A stretch of 64,000 nucleotides of DNA from positions 1 to 64,000 of the forward strand of contig DAMBWF010000005.1 in NCBI GenBank assembly GCA_032052615.1, in the 5' to 3' direction. The position numbers were made by a program, and so were the translations under genes. Shown one piece after another: positions 17,899 to 25,821 of this stretch. The notes beneath the pieces are model-generated. The model was not told the DNA's origin and ran no database searches. It worked only from the letters and a program-made list of their open reading frames with translations. The stretch is from Pseudomonas_T sp032052615 (GTDB lineage: Bacteria; Pseudomonadota; Gammaproteobacteria; Pseudomonadales; Pseudomonadaceae). Position 1 is the first letter of the stretch. The number at the start of each line of letters is the position of its first letter.

Positions 17899-18467
17899 CA
17901 TTTATCGCTGCACACATCTCCGCGCTTCGCTTGGGCAACCCCTTCGGTTGCATCCCGCGTCCGTTCTTGCCGGACTGGCCGCGGGGCAGGCCCAGCGGCT
18001 TCGCCTTGTTCCTCCCCCCGGCCGACAGACTACATGGCCTCCAGAGACATCAAGGGTGAAGGCTTCGCCCGGGATCCTCACCCCGTTCTCTGCGCTGCAC
18101 TTCGGGCTGCGGCTTCCGGTCCCGCCCTTGACGCCTCTTCCGGCCAAACGACGTCAGTAGCGGTGCTGTCAAGCGGCTGACGGGTCAAGGGGTTGGTGCG
18201 GCGCGCAGCGCTCAGGACGAGGACACGGCCCCTTGACGCGGCAGGAGCGCCCCACGCTATGCTCGGGAGCAGGGGTTCCCGCCGGCAAGGGTGGAGAGTC
18301 CAGAGAGGCAAAGCCTCTTTGGAAACTACGGCTAGTACGCAGCCGATATTGCAGTCCATAGCAGGTAAAACAAGACAACTTCAGCGCCCCACTGCTGAGG
18401 CTGCGTGTACCTAAACCAAAATACCCATACCTCTTGTAAAATCGAGTTACCTACAGCAAGAGACACC
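17899..18467. other. 570 bp without a supported gene, inside the foreign block
   Basis: No frame here has a ribosome binding site or family motif. I see a 9-bp inverted repeat GTCAAGGGG / CCCCTTGAC (18184-18192 and about 18228-18236) and a small hairpin AGAGGC-AAA-GCCTCT at 18302-18316. These could be parts of a transfer origin or regulatory region of the element, but nothing proves it. The last 60 bp must carry the promoter of the antitoxin remnant. Confidence 0.4.
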
Positions 18468-18599
18468 ATGGCTGGCGGAGGTAAATGCGGGCTACAGCCC
18501 CGCAAAACCATATCGAATACCGAACGCAGCCGACGCCAATCAGCTGTTAACTATGCGCGGGCCTCCGTCGCTCTAGAAGGTTTCTCGCTCAGTGAAGCA
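18468..18599 (+). pseudogene. VbhA-like antitoxin, C-terminally truncated by an IS
   Basis: The frame starts MAGGGKCGLQ and contains ISNTERSRRQSAVNYARASV followed by ALEGFSLSE. This is the N-terminal helix pattern of VbhA-family antitoxins (ER-RR-A-x-x-ARASV-x-LEGF), which inhibit Fic-domain toxins. After 43 codons the reading frame enters the IS3 transposase gene, so the antitoxin C-terminus and any fic toxin gene are gone. Family assignment from a 43-residue fragment is moderate. Confidence 0.55.
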
Positions 18600-19760
18600 A
18601 ACCAGCGTTACCCCGAAGAATTCAAAATCGAAGCGGTCAGACAAGTTACCGAGCGCGGCCTGCGTGTAGCGGATGTGGCGCAGCGTTTGGGTGTGTCGGA
18701 GCATAGCCTCCACGTCTGGATCAGGCGCTATAGCAAGCCCTAGGAACAACGGCGGCAAGAAGGCGATCAGCAAGCCGAACTGCGTCGTTTGCGCGCCGAG
18801 CTCAAGCGGGTGACCGAAGAGCGAGACATCCTAAAAAAGGCCGCCGCGTACTTTGCCAAGGAGTCCGGCTGAAGTACGCCTTCATCAGCAAGCTGTCGGT
18901 GGAGTATCCGGTTCGACGTCTCTGCCAGACCCTCAAGGTGCATCCTAGCGGTTACTACGCCTGGCTGGCCGAGCCAAGATCCATACGCGCCAAGGAAGAT
19001 CGGCGCCTGCTCGGATTGATCGAACATGCCTGGCTGGAAAGCGGTGGGGTTTACGGCTATCGCAAGATCCACGACGACCTGCGTGAGCTGGGAGAGTCCT
19101 GTGGCCGGCATCGCGTAGCCCGCCTGATGCGGGGGGAAGGGTTGCGCTCGCAGACCGGCTATCGTCGTCGTCCCGGCTACTATGGCGGCAAGCCCCCGGT
19201 GGCTTCGCCCAATCGCCTGGAGCGGCAATTCACCGTCAGCGAGCCGAACAAGGTCTGGGTTACTGACATCACTTACCTCCGCACTTATGAAGGCTGGTTG
19301 TACTTGGCGGTGGTGTTGGATCTGTTTTCGCGCCAGGTGATTGGTTGGTCGATGAAACCTCGGATGTGCAGCGACCTAGCTATCGATGCCTTATTGATGG
19401 CGGTTTGGCGACGCAAACCCAGACGGGAAGTGATGATCCACTCCGACCAGGGCAGCCAATTCAGCAGTTCGGACTGGCAGAGTTTCCTCAAGGCCAACAA
19501 CCTGATCAGCAGCATGAGTCGACGCGGTAACTGCCATGACAACGCCGTGGCAGAAAGCTTTTTCCAGTTGCTGAAGCGCGAACGCATCCTCCGAAAAACC
19601 TACGGCACCCGCGAAGAAGCCCGCGGTGATGTGTTCGATTATATCGAGATGTTTTATAACCCCAAACGCCGGCACAACAGCGCTATGCAGCTATCGTCAG
19701 TGGAGTTTGAGAAACGCTAGTTCCAGAGTTTGGAGACGTCTAGGAAAGCCGGGCGATTGA
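18600..19760 (+). mobile_element. IS3-family element, copy 1 (left end truncated)
   Basis: The sequence is nearly identical to copy 2 where they overlap. The left terminal repeat and the transposase start codon are missing: similarity begins at ACCAGCG, about 45 bp inside the complete end. The right end (GGAGACGTCTAGGAAAGCCGGGCGATTGA) is a degraded version of the copy 2 end. orfA carries a TAG at 18741 in place of a sense codon. The copy keeps the orfA middle and the orfB start that copy 2 has lost. Confidence 0.85.
18899..19720 (+). CDS. IS3-family transposase OrfB (DDE), copy 1
   Basis: This is the catalytic part of an IS3 transposase, normally made as an OrfAB fusion by a -1 frameshift. 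HTH_21-like and rve integrase regions are present with the DDE triad: D in VWVTDITYL, D in HSDQGSQFSSSDW and E in NAVAESFFQLLK. The annotated ATG is only the first available one; coding similarity starts about 30 nt earlier (KYAFISKLSV). The end is a premature TAG that drops 8 residues present in copy 2. OrfA upstream is broken by TAG at 18741 and lacks its start, so the copy is probably inactive. Confidence 0.8.
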   Translation: MEYPVRRLCQTLKVHPSGYYAWLAEPRSIRAKEDRRLLGLIEHAWLESGGVYGYRKIHDDLRELGESCGRHRVARLMRGEGLRSQTGYRRRPGYYGGKPPVASPNRLERQFTVSEPNKVWVTDITYLRTYEGWLYLAVVLDLFSRQVIGWSMKPRMCSDLAIDALLMAVWRRKPRREVMIHSDQGSQFSSSDWQSFLKANNLISSMSRRGNCHDNAVAESFFQLLKRERILRKTYGTREEARGDVFDYIEMFYNPKRRHNSAMQLSSVEFEKR

Positions 19761-19806
19761 GAGAGCCCTCACGCAAAGGCTCTCCATTGAACTTCTCGGT
19801 TTATAC

Positions 19807-21156
19807 CTACGGGCGCCGGATCGCGCTGGTGAGCCGCGAGTGAACCTCCGCTGCCACTCTCTGACCCGAAAGGATCGCCCCATTCATACTACCAGAGGTG
19901 TCCTCGGCAGTTTCAGTACCGGCCCAATGGATCGGGCCGACCGGTTCCCTAAGATACTGACCAAAGGCCGTCCATGTTTTCGGCAGTAACGCCGGATTGG
20001 GTCCCCCGGGAGCGAATGAATCATTGCCCCAGGAGAAATCGGCGTAATCGATCAAATTACGTGCTTCTTTGCCGAACAATTGCTCCAACTGATCTAAAAC
20101 TCTCTGACGCCTGTGCTCCATATTGCAATTATCGAAGCCGCGCCAATTACAAAAGACCATGAGTATGCCGGGACCTTCGGCGCTCGGACTGACGTCGAAG
20201 GTTAGAAACGCTGGCTCACCATCGGTAATGCCCTGCCCCGACAGTCCGCTGTCCCGCCAGAATGGACGTTCATAGGCCGCAAAGGCCTTACTCAACGCTC
20301 CGAGCTGCCAAGTTCGCGCCAGACCATAATGGGCTTCAGGCAAAGCAGGGTGATATTTGATATACGAACGATGTACTGGGGATGCAGTGACAATTGCGTA
20401 GCGCGCGGCGACCGTGTGCTCCTCAGTTGTAACCGTAACACCCTCGTTTTCGTAATCAATTTTTTGTACAGGTGAACCAACTAGGACCTGCGAGCCCAAT
20501 GTTTTCGCGAGATTCGTGACCAGCGAATGCGCCGAACCTAGAATGCGGTCCTGTTCGTTACCGCCGTCAACCGACATCATCGCTTTCATCCCGCCTAACG
20601 TCTTGATGTACCGCAGCGCATTGAAGAAGGAGACCTCATCCAAGGGGGCGCCCCAATGAACCAGGCAGAACACATTCACGATTTTACGAGTAGCGGGCAA
20701 CGTGCGTTTCGAAGTCAACCAACCCCCGAAGGTAATCGAATCAAACTGTGCTGCTTTGGCATGGCTCCAGGCTGACTCGGCTGGCAGTTCTTCGACGAGT
20801 GTGGAAATAGCGGAAATGATGCTCTCGAGATCCTGTCCGACATCGGAAGGGACAGCCGAGAGGCCTCCAACCTTGCGTTCTCCATTAAGAGAAAGGACAC
20901 CCTCCCCCGTGTCGTATTGAGGGACAAGTTCGCACTTGAGTCGGACCGCGAGCTCTCGGACAGCTTCATGATTTGGGCCGACCCAGGTCGCGCCGCAATC
21001 GACCGGTACCCCGGCAATAGTGGCGGTGTGGATCCTTCCGCCAAGTCGCTCTCGTCCCTCCATAACGATGACGTCGTACCCATTTCGCTTGAGCTGATCG
21101 GCGGCCACGAGCCCGGCGAGCCCGCCTCCGATAATGACTACGTCTTTCGCTTGCAT
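19807..21156 (-). CDS. flavin-containing monoamine oxidase family protein
   Basis: This is an FAD-dependent amine oxidase, 449 aa. The N-terminal dinucleotide fold is VVIIGGGLAGLVAADQLKRN, followed by EGRERLGGRIHTA and DCGATWVGP, the typical MAO N-terminal FAD contacts. The C-terminal FAD motif is IHWAGTETAEDTSGSMNGAI, with Thr where eukaryotic MAO carries the flavin-linked Cys, so the FAD is non-covalent. Likely reaction: oxidation of a primary amine to aldehyde, ammonia and H2O2; tyramine or putrescine are possible. The gene has visibly lower GC than its neighbours and lies between two IS3 copies, so it is IS-carried cargo. Confidence 0.88.
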   Translation of the reverse strand: MQAKDVVIIGGGLAGLVAADQLKRNGYDVIVMEGRERLGGRIHTATIAGVPVDCGATWVGPNHEAVRELAVRLKCELVPQYDTGEGVLSLNGERKVGGLSAVPSDVGQDLESIISAISTLVEELPAESAWSHAKAAQFDSITFGGWLTSKRTLPATRKIVNVFCLVHWGAPLDEVSFFNALRYIKTLGGMKAMMSVDGGNEQDRILGSAHSLVTNLAKTLGSQVLVGSPVQKIDYENEGVTVTTEEHTVAARYAIVTASPVHRSYIKYHPALPEAHYGLARTWQLGALSKAFAAYERPFWRDSGLSGQGITDGEPAFLTFDVSPSAEGPGILMVFCNWRGFDNCNMEHRRQRVLDQLEQLFGKEARNLIDYADFSWGNDSFAPGGPNPALLPKTWTAFGQYLREPVGPIHWAGTETAEDTSGSMNGAILSGQRVAAEVHSRLTSAIRRP

Positions 21157-21554
21157 ATCGCTACCTCAGAACAGTCTTAGGGAGCATCTACGATCTAGCG
21201 GATCGATATCGTGCAATGAGTCCGCAGATGCCAAGCAATCCGAATAAATCTATTGCGCATCCGTGGAGGTGCCGGTCGATGAGAACCCATAGGTGCCTGG
21301 CCAAGGGAGGTGCATAGCCCCGCCGCCCCCACGCTCGCCTCAAATAGTCAATAGACCTAATCACATGACCAAGTTAGGTGATTCTTTCGGCTTCGGCAAG
21401 GACCGCATTTCCGCTACGTCTTCTGCCAGAGGGATGCTCAAAGCCTGAATGACTGTTGGCAGGTTTCACAAATGCAGGTCGGACGAGGCCCAAACCGGCA
21501 CAGCGACACGTGCCGACGGGACGATCGGAAACTAGGCCGAACAAATCAGCCAAC
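21157..21554. other. 400 bp between amine oxidase start and IS copy 2
   Basis: The region holds the upstream region of the amine oxidase gene (transcribed leftwards). A short minus-strand frame at 21374-21586 lacks a ribosome binding site and known motifs, so I do not call it. Base composition is lower in GC, like the amine oxidase gene, suggesting common origin. Confidence 0.4.
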
Positions 21555-22366
21555 TGAATCGCCCCTAGTTTCGTAGACACCTCCAAGCCTCATAATGAGG
21601 CCTATCAGGAGGTGCCATGAGCAACCAGCGTTACCCCGAAGAATTCAAAATCGAAGCGGTCAGACAAGTTGCCGAGCGCGGCCTGCGTGAGCTGGGAGAG
21701 TCCTGTGGCCGGCATCGCGTAGCCCGCCTGATGCGGGGGGAAGGGTTGCGCTCGCAGACCGGCTATCGTCGTCGTCCCGGCTACTATGGCGGCAAGCCCC
21801 CGGTGGCTTCGCCCAATCGCCTGGAGCGGCAATTCACCGTCAGCGAGCCGAACAAGGTCTGGGTTACTGACATCACTTACCTCCGCACTTATGAAGGCTG
21901 GTTGTACTTGGCGGTGGTGTTGGATCTGTTTTCGCGCCAGGTGATTGGTTGGTCGATGAAACCTCGGATGTGCAGCGACCTAGCTATCGATGCCTTATTG
22001 ATGGCGGTTTGGCGACGCAAACCCAGACGGGAAGTGATGATCCACTCCGACCAGGGCAGCCAATTCAGCAGTTCGGACTGGCAGAGTTTCCTCAAGGCCA
22101 ACAACCTGATCAGCAGCATGAGTCGACGCGGTAACTGCCATGACAACGCCGTGGCAGAAAGCTTTTTCCAGTTGCTGAAGCGCGAACGCATCCGCCGAAA
22201 AATCTACGGCACCCGCGAAGAAGCCCGCGGTGATGTGTTCGATTACATCGAGATGTTTTATAACCCCAAACGCCGGCACAGCAGCGCTATGCAGCTATCG
22301 CCAGTGGAGTTTGAGAAACGCTATTTCCAGAGCTTGGAGAGTGTCTAGGAAAGCCGGGGCGATTCA
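21555..22366 (+). mobile_element. IS3-family element, copy 2, internally deleted (812 bp)
   Basis: Both ends are present: the left TGAATCGCCCCTAGTTTCGT and the inverse of the right end, TGAATCGCCCCGGCTTTCCT, share the tip and most following bases (then AGACACC/AGACACT, CTCCAAGC). No flanking target duplication is visible. Relative to copy 1, 419 bp are missing between two CCTGCGTG repeats, joining early orfA to mid orfB. Confidence 0.9.
21617..22348 (+). CDS. deletion-fused IS3 transposase (OrfA start joined in frame to OrfB)
   Basis: This 243-aa protein begins MSNQRYPEEFKIEAVRQVAE (OrfA N-terminus) and continues after GLR directly as ELGESCGRHRVARLMRGEG (OrfB). The helix-turn-helix and leucine-zipper parts of OrfA and the first 60 residues of OrfB are lost. 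The DDE triad is intact (VWVTDITYL, HSDQGSQF, NAVAESFFQ), and the C-terminus ends in YFQSLESV. GGAGG lies 6 nt before the ATG. The 419-bp deletion also changes the frame, so no programmed frameshift is needed. Loss of the end-binding domain makes independent transposition unlikely. Confidence 0.85.
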   Translation: MSNQRYPEEFKIEAVRQVAERGLRELGESCGRHRVARLMRGEGLRSQTGYRRRPGYYGGKPPVASPNRLERQFTVSEPNKVWVTDITYLRTYEGWLYLAVVLDLFSRQVIGWSMKPRMCSDLAIDALLMAVWRRKPRREVMIHSDQGSQFSSSDWQSFLKANNLISSMSRRGNCHDNAVAESFFQLLKRERIRRKIYGTREEARGDVFDYIEMFYNPKRRHSSAMQLSPVEFEKRYFQSLESV

Positions 22367-22404
22367 CTGTAGAAACACTGTAAATCACCGACTCTCCATT
22401 GCCT

Positions 22405-22979
22405 ACTGCCCTGGTCGGCGAGGGCGTGCCGGCCGCCCAGGTCGAGAACGAGGCCCGTGGCTTGGTATGGCGATCGGGCCGTTGGCGGCTTCCGATGCGG
22501 CGTCCCTGGACGCACGGGAGGCGACCGGCGCGCCGGGGGCGATTGTCCATCCGGCATGGGCGGTGATCGAACGCATGACTCAGGCGTTCCAGCGGCCGGG
22601 CAAGGAGGCGGGCGCGGGTTTCTATGATTACGAGGATGGGCAGCGTCGGCGGCTGTGGCCGGAGCTGGCCCGGTGCTTCGGGGGCGCGGAATGCCCGGCC
22701 ACCGTCGAGGAGGTGCGCGACCGGCTGCTGTTCGCCCAGGTACTGGAAGCCGTGCGCTGCCTGGAGGAGGGCGTGCTGGCATGCGCCGCGGAGGCCAATG
22801 TCGGCTCGCTGCTGGCGGGTTTCCCCGCCTGGACCGGCGGTGCGCTGCAATTCATCGAACAGTACGGCCCGGCGGCCTTCGTCGCCCGCGCCGATGCGCT
22901 TGCCGATCGCCGGGGGAAACGCTTCCGGCCCACGGCCGGTCTGCGGGAACGTGTGGCCCGAGGCGAGTCGTTCCGCTGA
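22405..22979 (+). pseudogene. 3' part of interrupted fadJ/fadB-like gene, with frameshift
   Basis: This is the C-terminal 3-hydroxyacyl-CoA dehydrogenase region of the gene that begins at 14609. Codons for TALVGEGVPAAQVENEARGL are followed by a 1-nt deletion at about 22466 (GGCTTGGTATGG where GGCTTGGGTATGG is expected). The other frame then gives MAIGPLAASDAASLD, later GAGFYDYEDGQRRR, and the C-terminal domain to the TGA at 22977. It is separated from its 5' part by the foreign block and has no start of its own. Confidence 0.88.
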
Positions 22980-23140
22980 AGGCTTGTCGAAATGTCAAAT
23001 TTTATTGACAACCCCGGCGTGATACATGGCGGGATAACTCAGGGCACGGCCATTCATGCCCAAAGCCTGCTTTTGCCTTTCCCAAAAGGGCTCGGTGTGT
23101 TAAATAAAACGCACACTTTGCTCGCTTTTCAGGAAACCCC

Positions 23141-23881
23141 ATGCCGTTACGTATCTGCATATTGGAAACCGACGTTCTTCGCCCCGAGCTGATCGAGCAG
23201 TACCATGGGTATGGCTATATGTTCGAGCAGCTCTTCGCCCGCCAGCCGATTCCCGCGCAGTTCGTCGTCTACAACGTCGTGCAGGGGGAATACCCGGCCG
23301 ACGACGAGGCGTTCGACGCTTATCTGGTCACTGGCAGCAAGGCCGACTCGTTCGGAACCGATCCCTGGATCCAGACCCTCAAGACGTTTCTGCTGGAGCG
23401 CTATCGGTGCGGCGACAAATTGCTAGGGATCTGCTTCGGCCACCAGTTGCTGGCGTTGCTGCTGGGCGGGAAAAGCGAGCGGGCCACCCAGGGCTGGGGC
23501 TTGGGCACCCATCGCTACCGCCTGGAAGAACGGTCGCCCTGGATGACGCCGAAGCTGGATGACCTGACCCTGCTGATCAGCCATCAGGATCAGGTCACCG
23601 CGCTACCGGAAAACGCGACCGTGGTGGCCTCCAGCGAATTCTGCCCCTTCGCGGCCTACCGCATTGGGGACCAGGTACTCTGCTTCCAAGGACACCCGGA
23701 ATTCGTTCACGACTATTCCCGGGCCTTGCTGGATCTGCGCCGCACGCATTTAGGCGAGCGGCTCTATGACCAGGCGATCGAGAGTCTTCGGGACGAGCAC
23801 CACGGCACCACCGTGGCGGAATGGATGATGCGGTTCGTCAGCCAGCCGCGCCAGACCATCGAAGCCCTGGAGCACGAGTGA
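23141..23881 (+). CDS. class I glutamine amidotransferase-like protein
   Basis: This stand-alone GATase1-fold protein of 246 aa has the nucleophile elbow LLGICFGHQLLALLLGG (Cys about 100), LISHQDQVTALPENA as a second conserved block, and the His-Glu pair in CFQGHPEFVHDYS. These are all features of the GuaA-type amidotransferase family, including YfeJ/PA-type proteins. It has no synthetase domain. GGAAAC precedes the ATG at about 6 nt. It may hydrolyse gamma-glutamyl compounds such as gamma-glutamylpolyamines; the substrate is not readable from sequence. The stop lies 13 bp from that of the convergent corA-like gene. Confidence 0.85.
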   Translation: MPLRICILETDVLRPELIEQYHGYGYMFEQLFARQPIPAQFVVYNVVQGEYPADDEAFDAYLVTGSKADSFGTDPWIQTLKTFLLERYRCGDKLLGICFGHQLLALLLGGKSERATQGWGLGTHRYRLEERSPWMTPKLDDLTLLISHQDQVTALPENATVVASSEFCPFAAYRIGDQVLCFQGHPEFVHDYSRALLDLRRTHLGERLYDQAIESLRDEHHGTTVAEWMMRFVSQPRQTIEALEHE

Positions 23882-23893
23882 GTCCGGGGCCGG

Positions 23894-24865
23894 TCAGAGC
23901 CAACCGAGCCGCTTGAAGTTGAGGTACAAGCCGCCGCAGCCCAGCGCGATGACTCCCAGCACGAGGAAGTAGCCATAGTGCCAGGACAGCTCCGGCATAT
24001 GCTGGAAATTCATCCCGTAGATGCCGGCGATCGCCGTGGGGAAGGCGAGGATGGCCGCCCATGCGGCGAACTTGCGCTGCACCACGCTTTGCCGCGACGA
24101 CTCCAGTAGCAGTCCGATCTCGAAGGCGTGGTCGGCCATTTCACGCAGCCCGGTAAGATCCTCCAGCAGGCGGTTCACGTGGATGGACAGGTCGCGGAAA
24201 TATGGCCGCATGTGCTTGTCGATGAAGGGGAACTCAAGGTGCTGCAGCTCCTGGCAGATTTCCACCAGGGGTGCCACGTAGCGACGTAGACGCAACAATT
24301 CTCGGCGCATGCCATGGATGCGCTCCACGTCCGCCTGGGTCAGCGGGCAATGGAGGACGCGTCGCTCCATCTGCTCGAGTTCGGCGCGGTCGTGCTCGAG
24401 CCGCGGCCGGTAGTTCTCGATGACAAAGTTGAGCAGGGCATAGAGCACGAAGTCTTCGCCATGCTCCAACAGCAGCGGACGCGCCTCGCAACGCTGGCGC
24501 ACCGGCGTGAAGGAGTTGGACTCGCCGTATCGGGCGCTGATGACGTAGCCCTTGCCGGCGAATAACTGGGTTTCGACGAACGTCAGCTTGCCGTTTTCCT
24601 CCACGGGCGAGTACAGCACCAGGAACAGCGCATCGCCGAAGGTTTCCAGCTTGGGACGGGTGTGCTGCGCCAGAGCATCTTCCAGGGCCAACTCGTGAAG
24701 GTCGAACTGGGCTTGCAGGCGCAGCAGCTCGTCAGGCTCGGGGTCGTGCAAGCCAATCCAGACGAAATGGTCGGGGCGGGAGGCCCATTCGCGACCTTGA
24801 TCGAGGGCGATATCGGCAACTTTGCGACCCTTGGCGTACGCCGCGGCGGCGACCACTCGACCCAT
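23894..24865 (-). CDS. CorA-family divalent-cation transporter
   Basis: This is a CorA/ZntB superfamily inner-membrane channel, 323 aa. The large N-terminal cytoplasmic domain (1-260) includes HELALEDALAQHTRPKLE. Two C-terminal helices follow, with the signature YGMNFQHMPEL between them. The ATG at 24865 has AGGAG 7 nt upstream, while the ATG at 24883 has none. It probably carries Mg2+ (or Co2+/Ni2+); the GMN motif is intact, which favours uptake rather than ZntB-like variants. Confidence 0.9.
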   Translation of the reverse strand: MGRVVAAAAYAKGRKVADIALDQGREWASRPDHFVWIGLHDPEPDELLRLQAQFDLHELALEDALAQHTRPKLETFGDALFLVLYSPVEENGKLTFVETQLFAGKGYVISARYGESNSFTPVRQRCEARPLLLEHGEDFVLYALLNFVIENYRPRLEHDRAELEQMERRVLHCPLTQADVERIHGMRRELLRLRRYVAPLVEICQELQHLEFPFIDKHMRPYFRDLSIHVNRLLEDLTGLREMADHAFEIGLLLESSRQSVVQRKFAAWAAILAFPTAIAGIYGMNFQHMPELSWHYGYFLVLGVIALGCGGLYLNFKRLGWL

Positions 24866-24959
24866 GCTTCGCTCCTGTTCCATCTAGGTTCGTCGGCGAG
24901 GCGGGCCGCCCATGACCGCGCCTCGGTGTGATGCTCTGAGGCGAACCACCCGACGAAGT

Positions 24960-25700
24960 TCATGCCGGTTCGGCCAACCCCTCCAGCGGGTCCACGGCAT
25001 CCAGCTCCTCGATACATGCTTGCATGCTGGCCTGGCAAGCGGCCATCAGGGCGGGGATATCCTGGGGGCCTAGCCCGTCGGTGTCGATGGGGTCCAACGA
25101 TCGGATGCGGACCTGTCCGCTGCGCCAGCGGCCGAAACGCAGCCGGCCGACATAGGAGCTGGCGCAGACGGGCACGATGGGTACCCCGGCGGCTATGGCC
25201 ATCTGGAAGGCGCCTTTCTTGAAGGGTTGCAGACCCCGGCCCAAGCTTCGGGTACCTTCGGGGAAGATCCAGATCGACGTGTCGCGCTCGGTCAAGGCCT
25301 CTGTGGTGACGCGCATGGCCTGCTTTGCCGAGCGGGGGCTGCCTCGATCCACGAGGATATTGCCCGCTAGCCAATAGGCCTGGCCGAACAGTGGGATCCA
25401 CTTCAGGCTTTTCTTGCCGACGCTCACGGTGCGCCGTGGCACGATGCCGCCCAGCACGAACAAATCCAGATTCGACTGATGATTGGCGACGATCACGCAA
25501 CTGCGCTTCAGCGCGTACAGGCTGTCGAGCTCCGGTTCCACCCGGACACCCAGCAACCTAAGAATGGGCCAGGCATAGAGGCGGGCGCACAGCCGGCTAT
25601 TGTCGGGATGGAACGGGCGGCCTAGGGCAAGCAATAGGCCAGCCGTACCACTGACGAGGAAAACGATGCCGACCGAGGCCAGGCGCAGCAGATAGAGCAT
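24960..25700 (-). CDS. 1-acyl-sn-glycerol-3-phosphate acyltransferase (PlsC family)
   Basis: This is a membrane-associated acyltransferase of phospholipid synthesis, 246 aa. N-terminal hydrophobic segment MLYLLRLASVGIVFLVSGTA; catalytic block VANHQSNLDLFVLGG (NHxxxxD); acceptor-binding block IFPEGTRSLGRGL; later IVPVCASSYVGRLRF. The ATG at 25700 gives a family-length protein; the longer frame adds a non-homologous extension through an intergenic hairpin. It is probably monocistronic. Pseudomonads have several PlsC paralogues, so which it is cannot be said. Confidence 0.88.
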   Translation of the reverse strand: MLYLLRLASVGIVFLVSGTAGLLLALGRPFHPDNSRLCARLYAWPILRLLGVRVEPELDSLYALKRSCVIVANHQSNLDLFVLGGIVPRRTVSVGKKSLKWIPLFGQAYWLAGNILVDRGSPRSAKQAMRVTTEALTERDTSIWIFPEGTRSLGRGLQPFKKGAFQMAIAAGVPIVPVCASSYVGRLRFGRWRSGQVRIRSLDPIDTDGLGPQDIPALMAACQASMQACIEELDAVDPLEGLAEPA

Positions 25701-25783
25701 GTCGAGCGCGTCCGCTGGAAAGGGTGCCCCAGTGTATAGGTGTGCACTCAACGCGACAATGCATCCGTGCCTCCAGCAGTCCA

Positions 25784-25820
25784 GCCGAGCGACGGTCCGC
25801 AAGACCGTCGCCCGGCTTTT
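25784..25820. terminator. 14-bp hairpin after the chemoreceptor gene
   Basis: GCCGAGCGACGGTC and GACCGTCGCCCGGC form a near-perfect stem with a 5-nt loop. It sits between the chemoreceptor stop and the PlsC start on the minus strand. On the plus strand it is followed by TTTT; on the minus strand no T-run follows. It probably ends the chemoreceptor transcript or works in both directions. Confidence 0.6.
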
Positions 25821-25821
25821 A

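Larger units (their letters stand above)
16081..22404. mobile_element. foreign block inserted in the fadJ-like gene
   Basis: The fadJ-like coding sequence stops at about 16080 and resumes by 22408, with few or no family residues missing between. The block contains a tRNA-Leu 3' fragment, a decayed tyrosine integrase, a lipoprotein gene, an antitoxin remnant, and two IS3 copies around an amine oxidase gene. The left end looks like an att site of an integrative element. The right end coincides within about 40 bp with the end of the second IS. I infer an integrated element later eroded and partly replaced by IS-mediated rearrangement. Confidence 0.7.

Noticed and set aside
17899..18467. Transfer origin or small genes in the element's non-coding stretch
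   Set aside because: Only short inverted repeats are visible, with no recognisable nic motif, relaxase gene or SD-supported frame.
22230..22979. A 249-aa protein starting inside IS copy 2
   Set aside because: Its first 80 residues are out-of-frame IS and junction DNA; only the part from MAIGPLAAS on is fadJ-like, after a 1-nt deletion. It is a remnant, not a gene.
22980..23140. Sigma-70 promoter at TTGACA (23005-23010) for the amidotransferase gene
   Set aside because: No -10 hexamer lies at 16-18 bp; the nearest AT-rich candidates are at 11 or 22 bp, so I do not call it.
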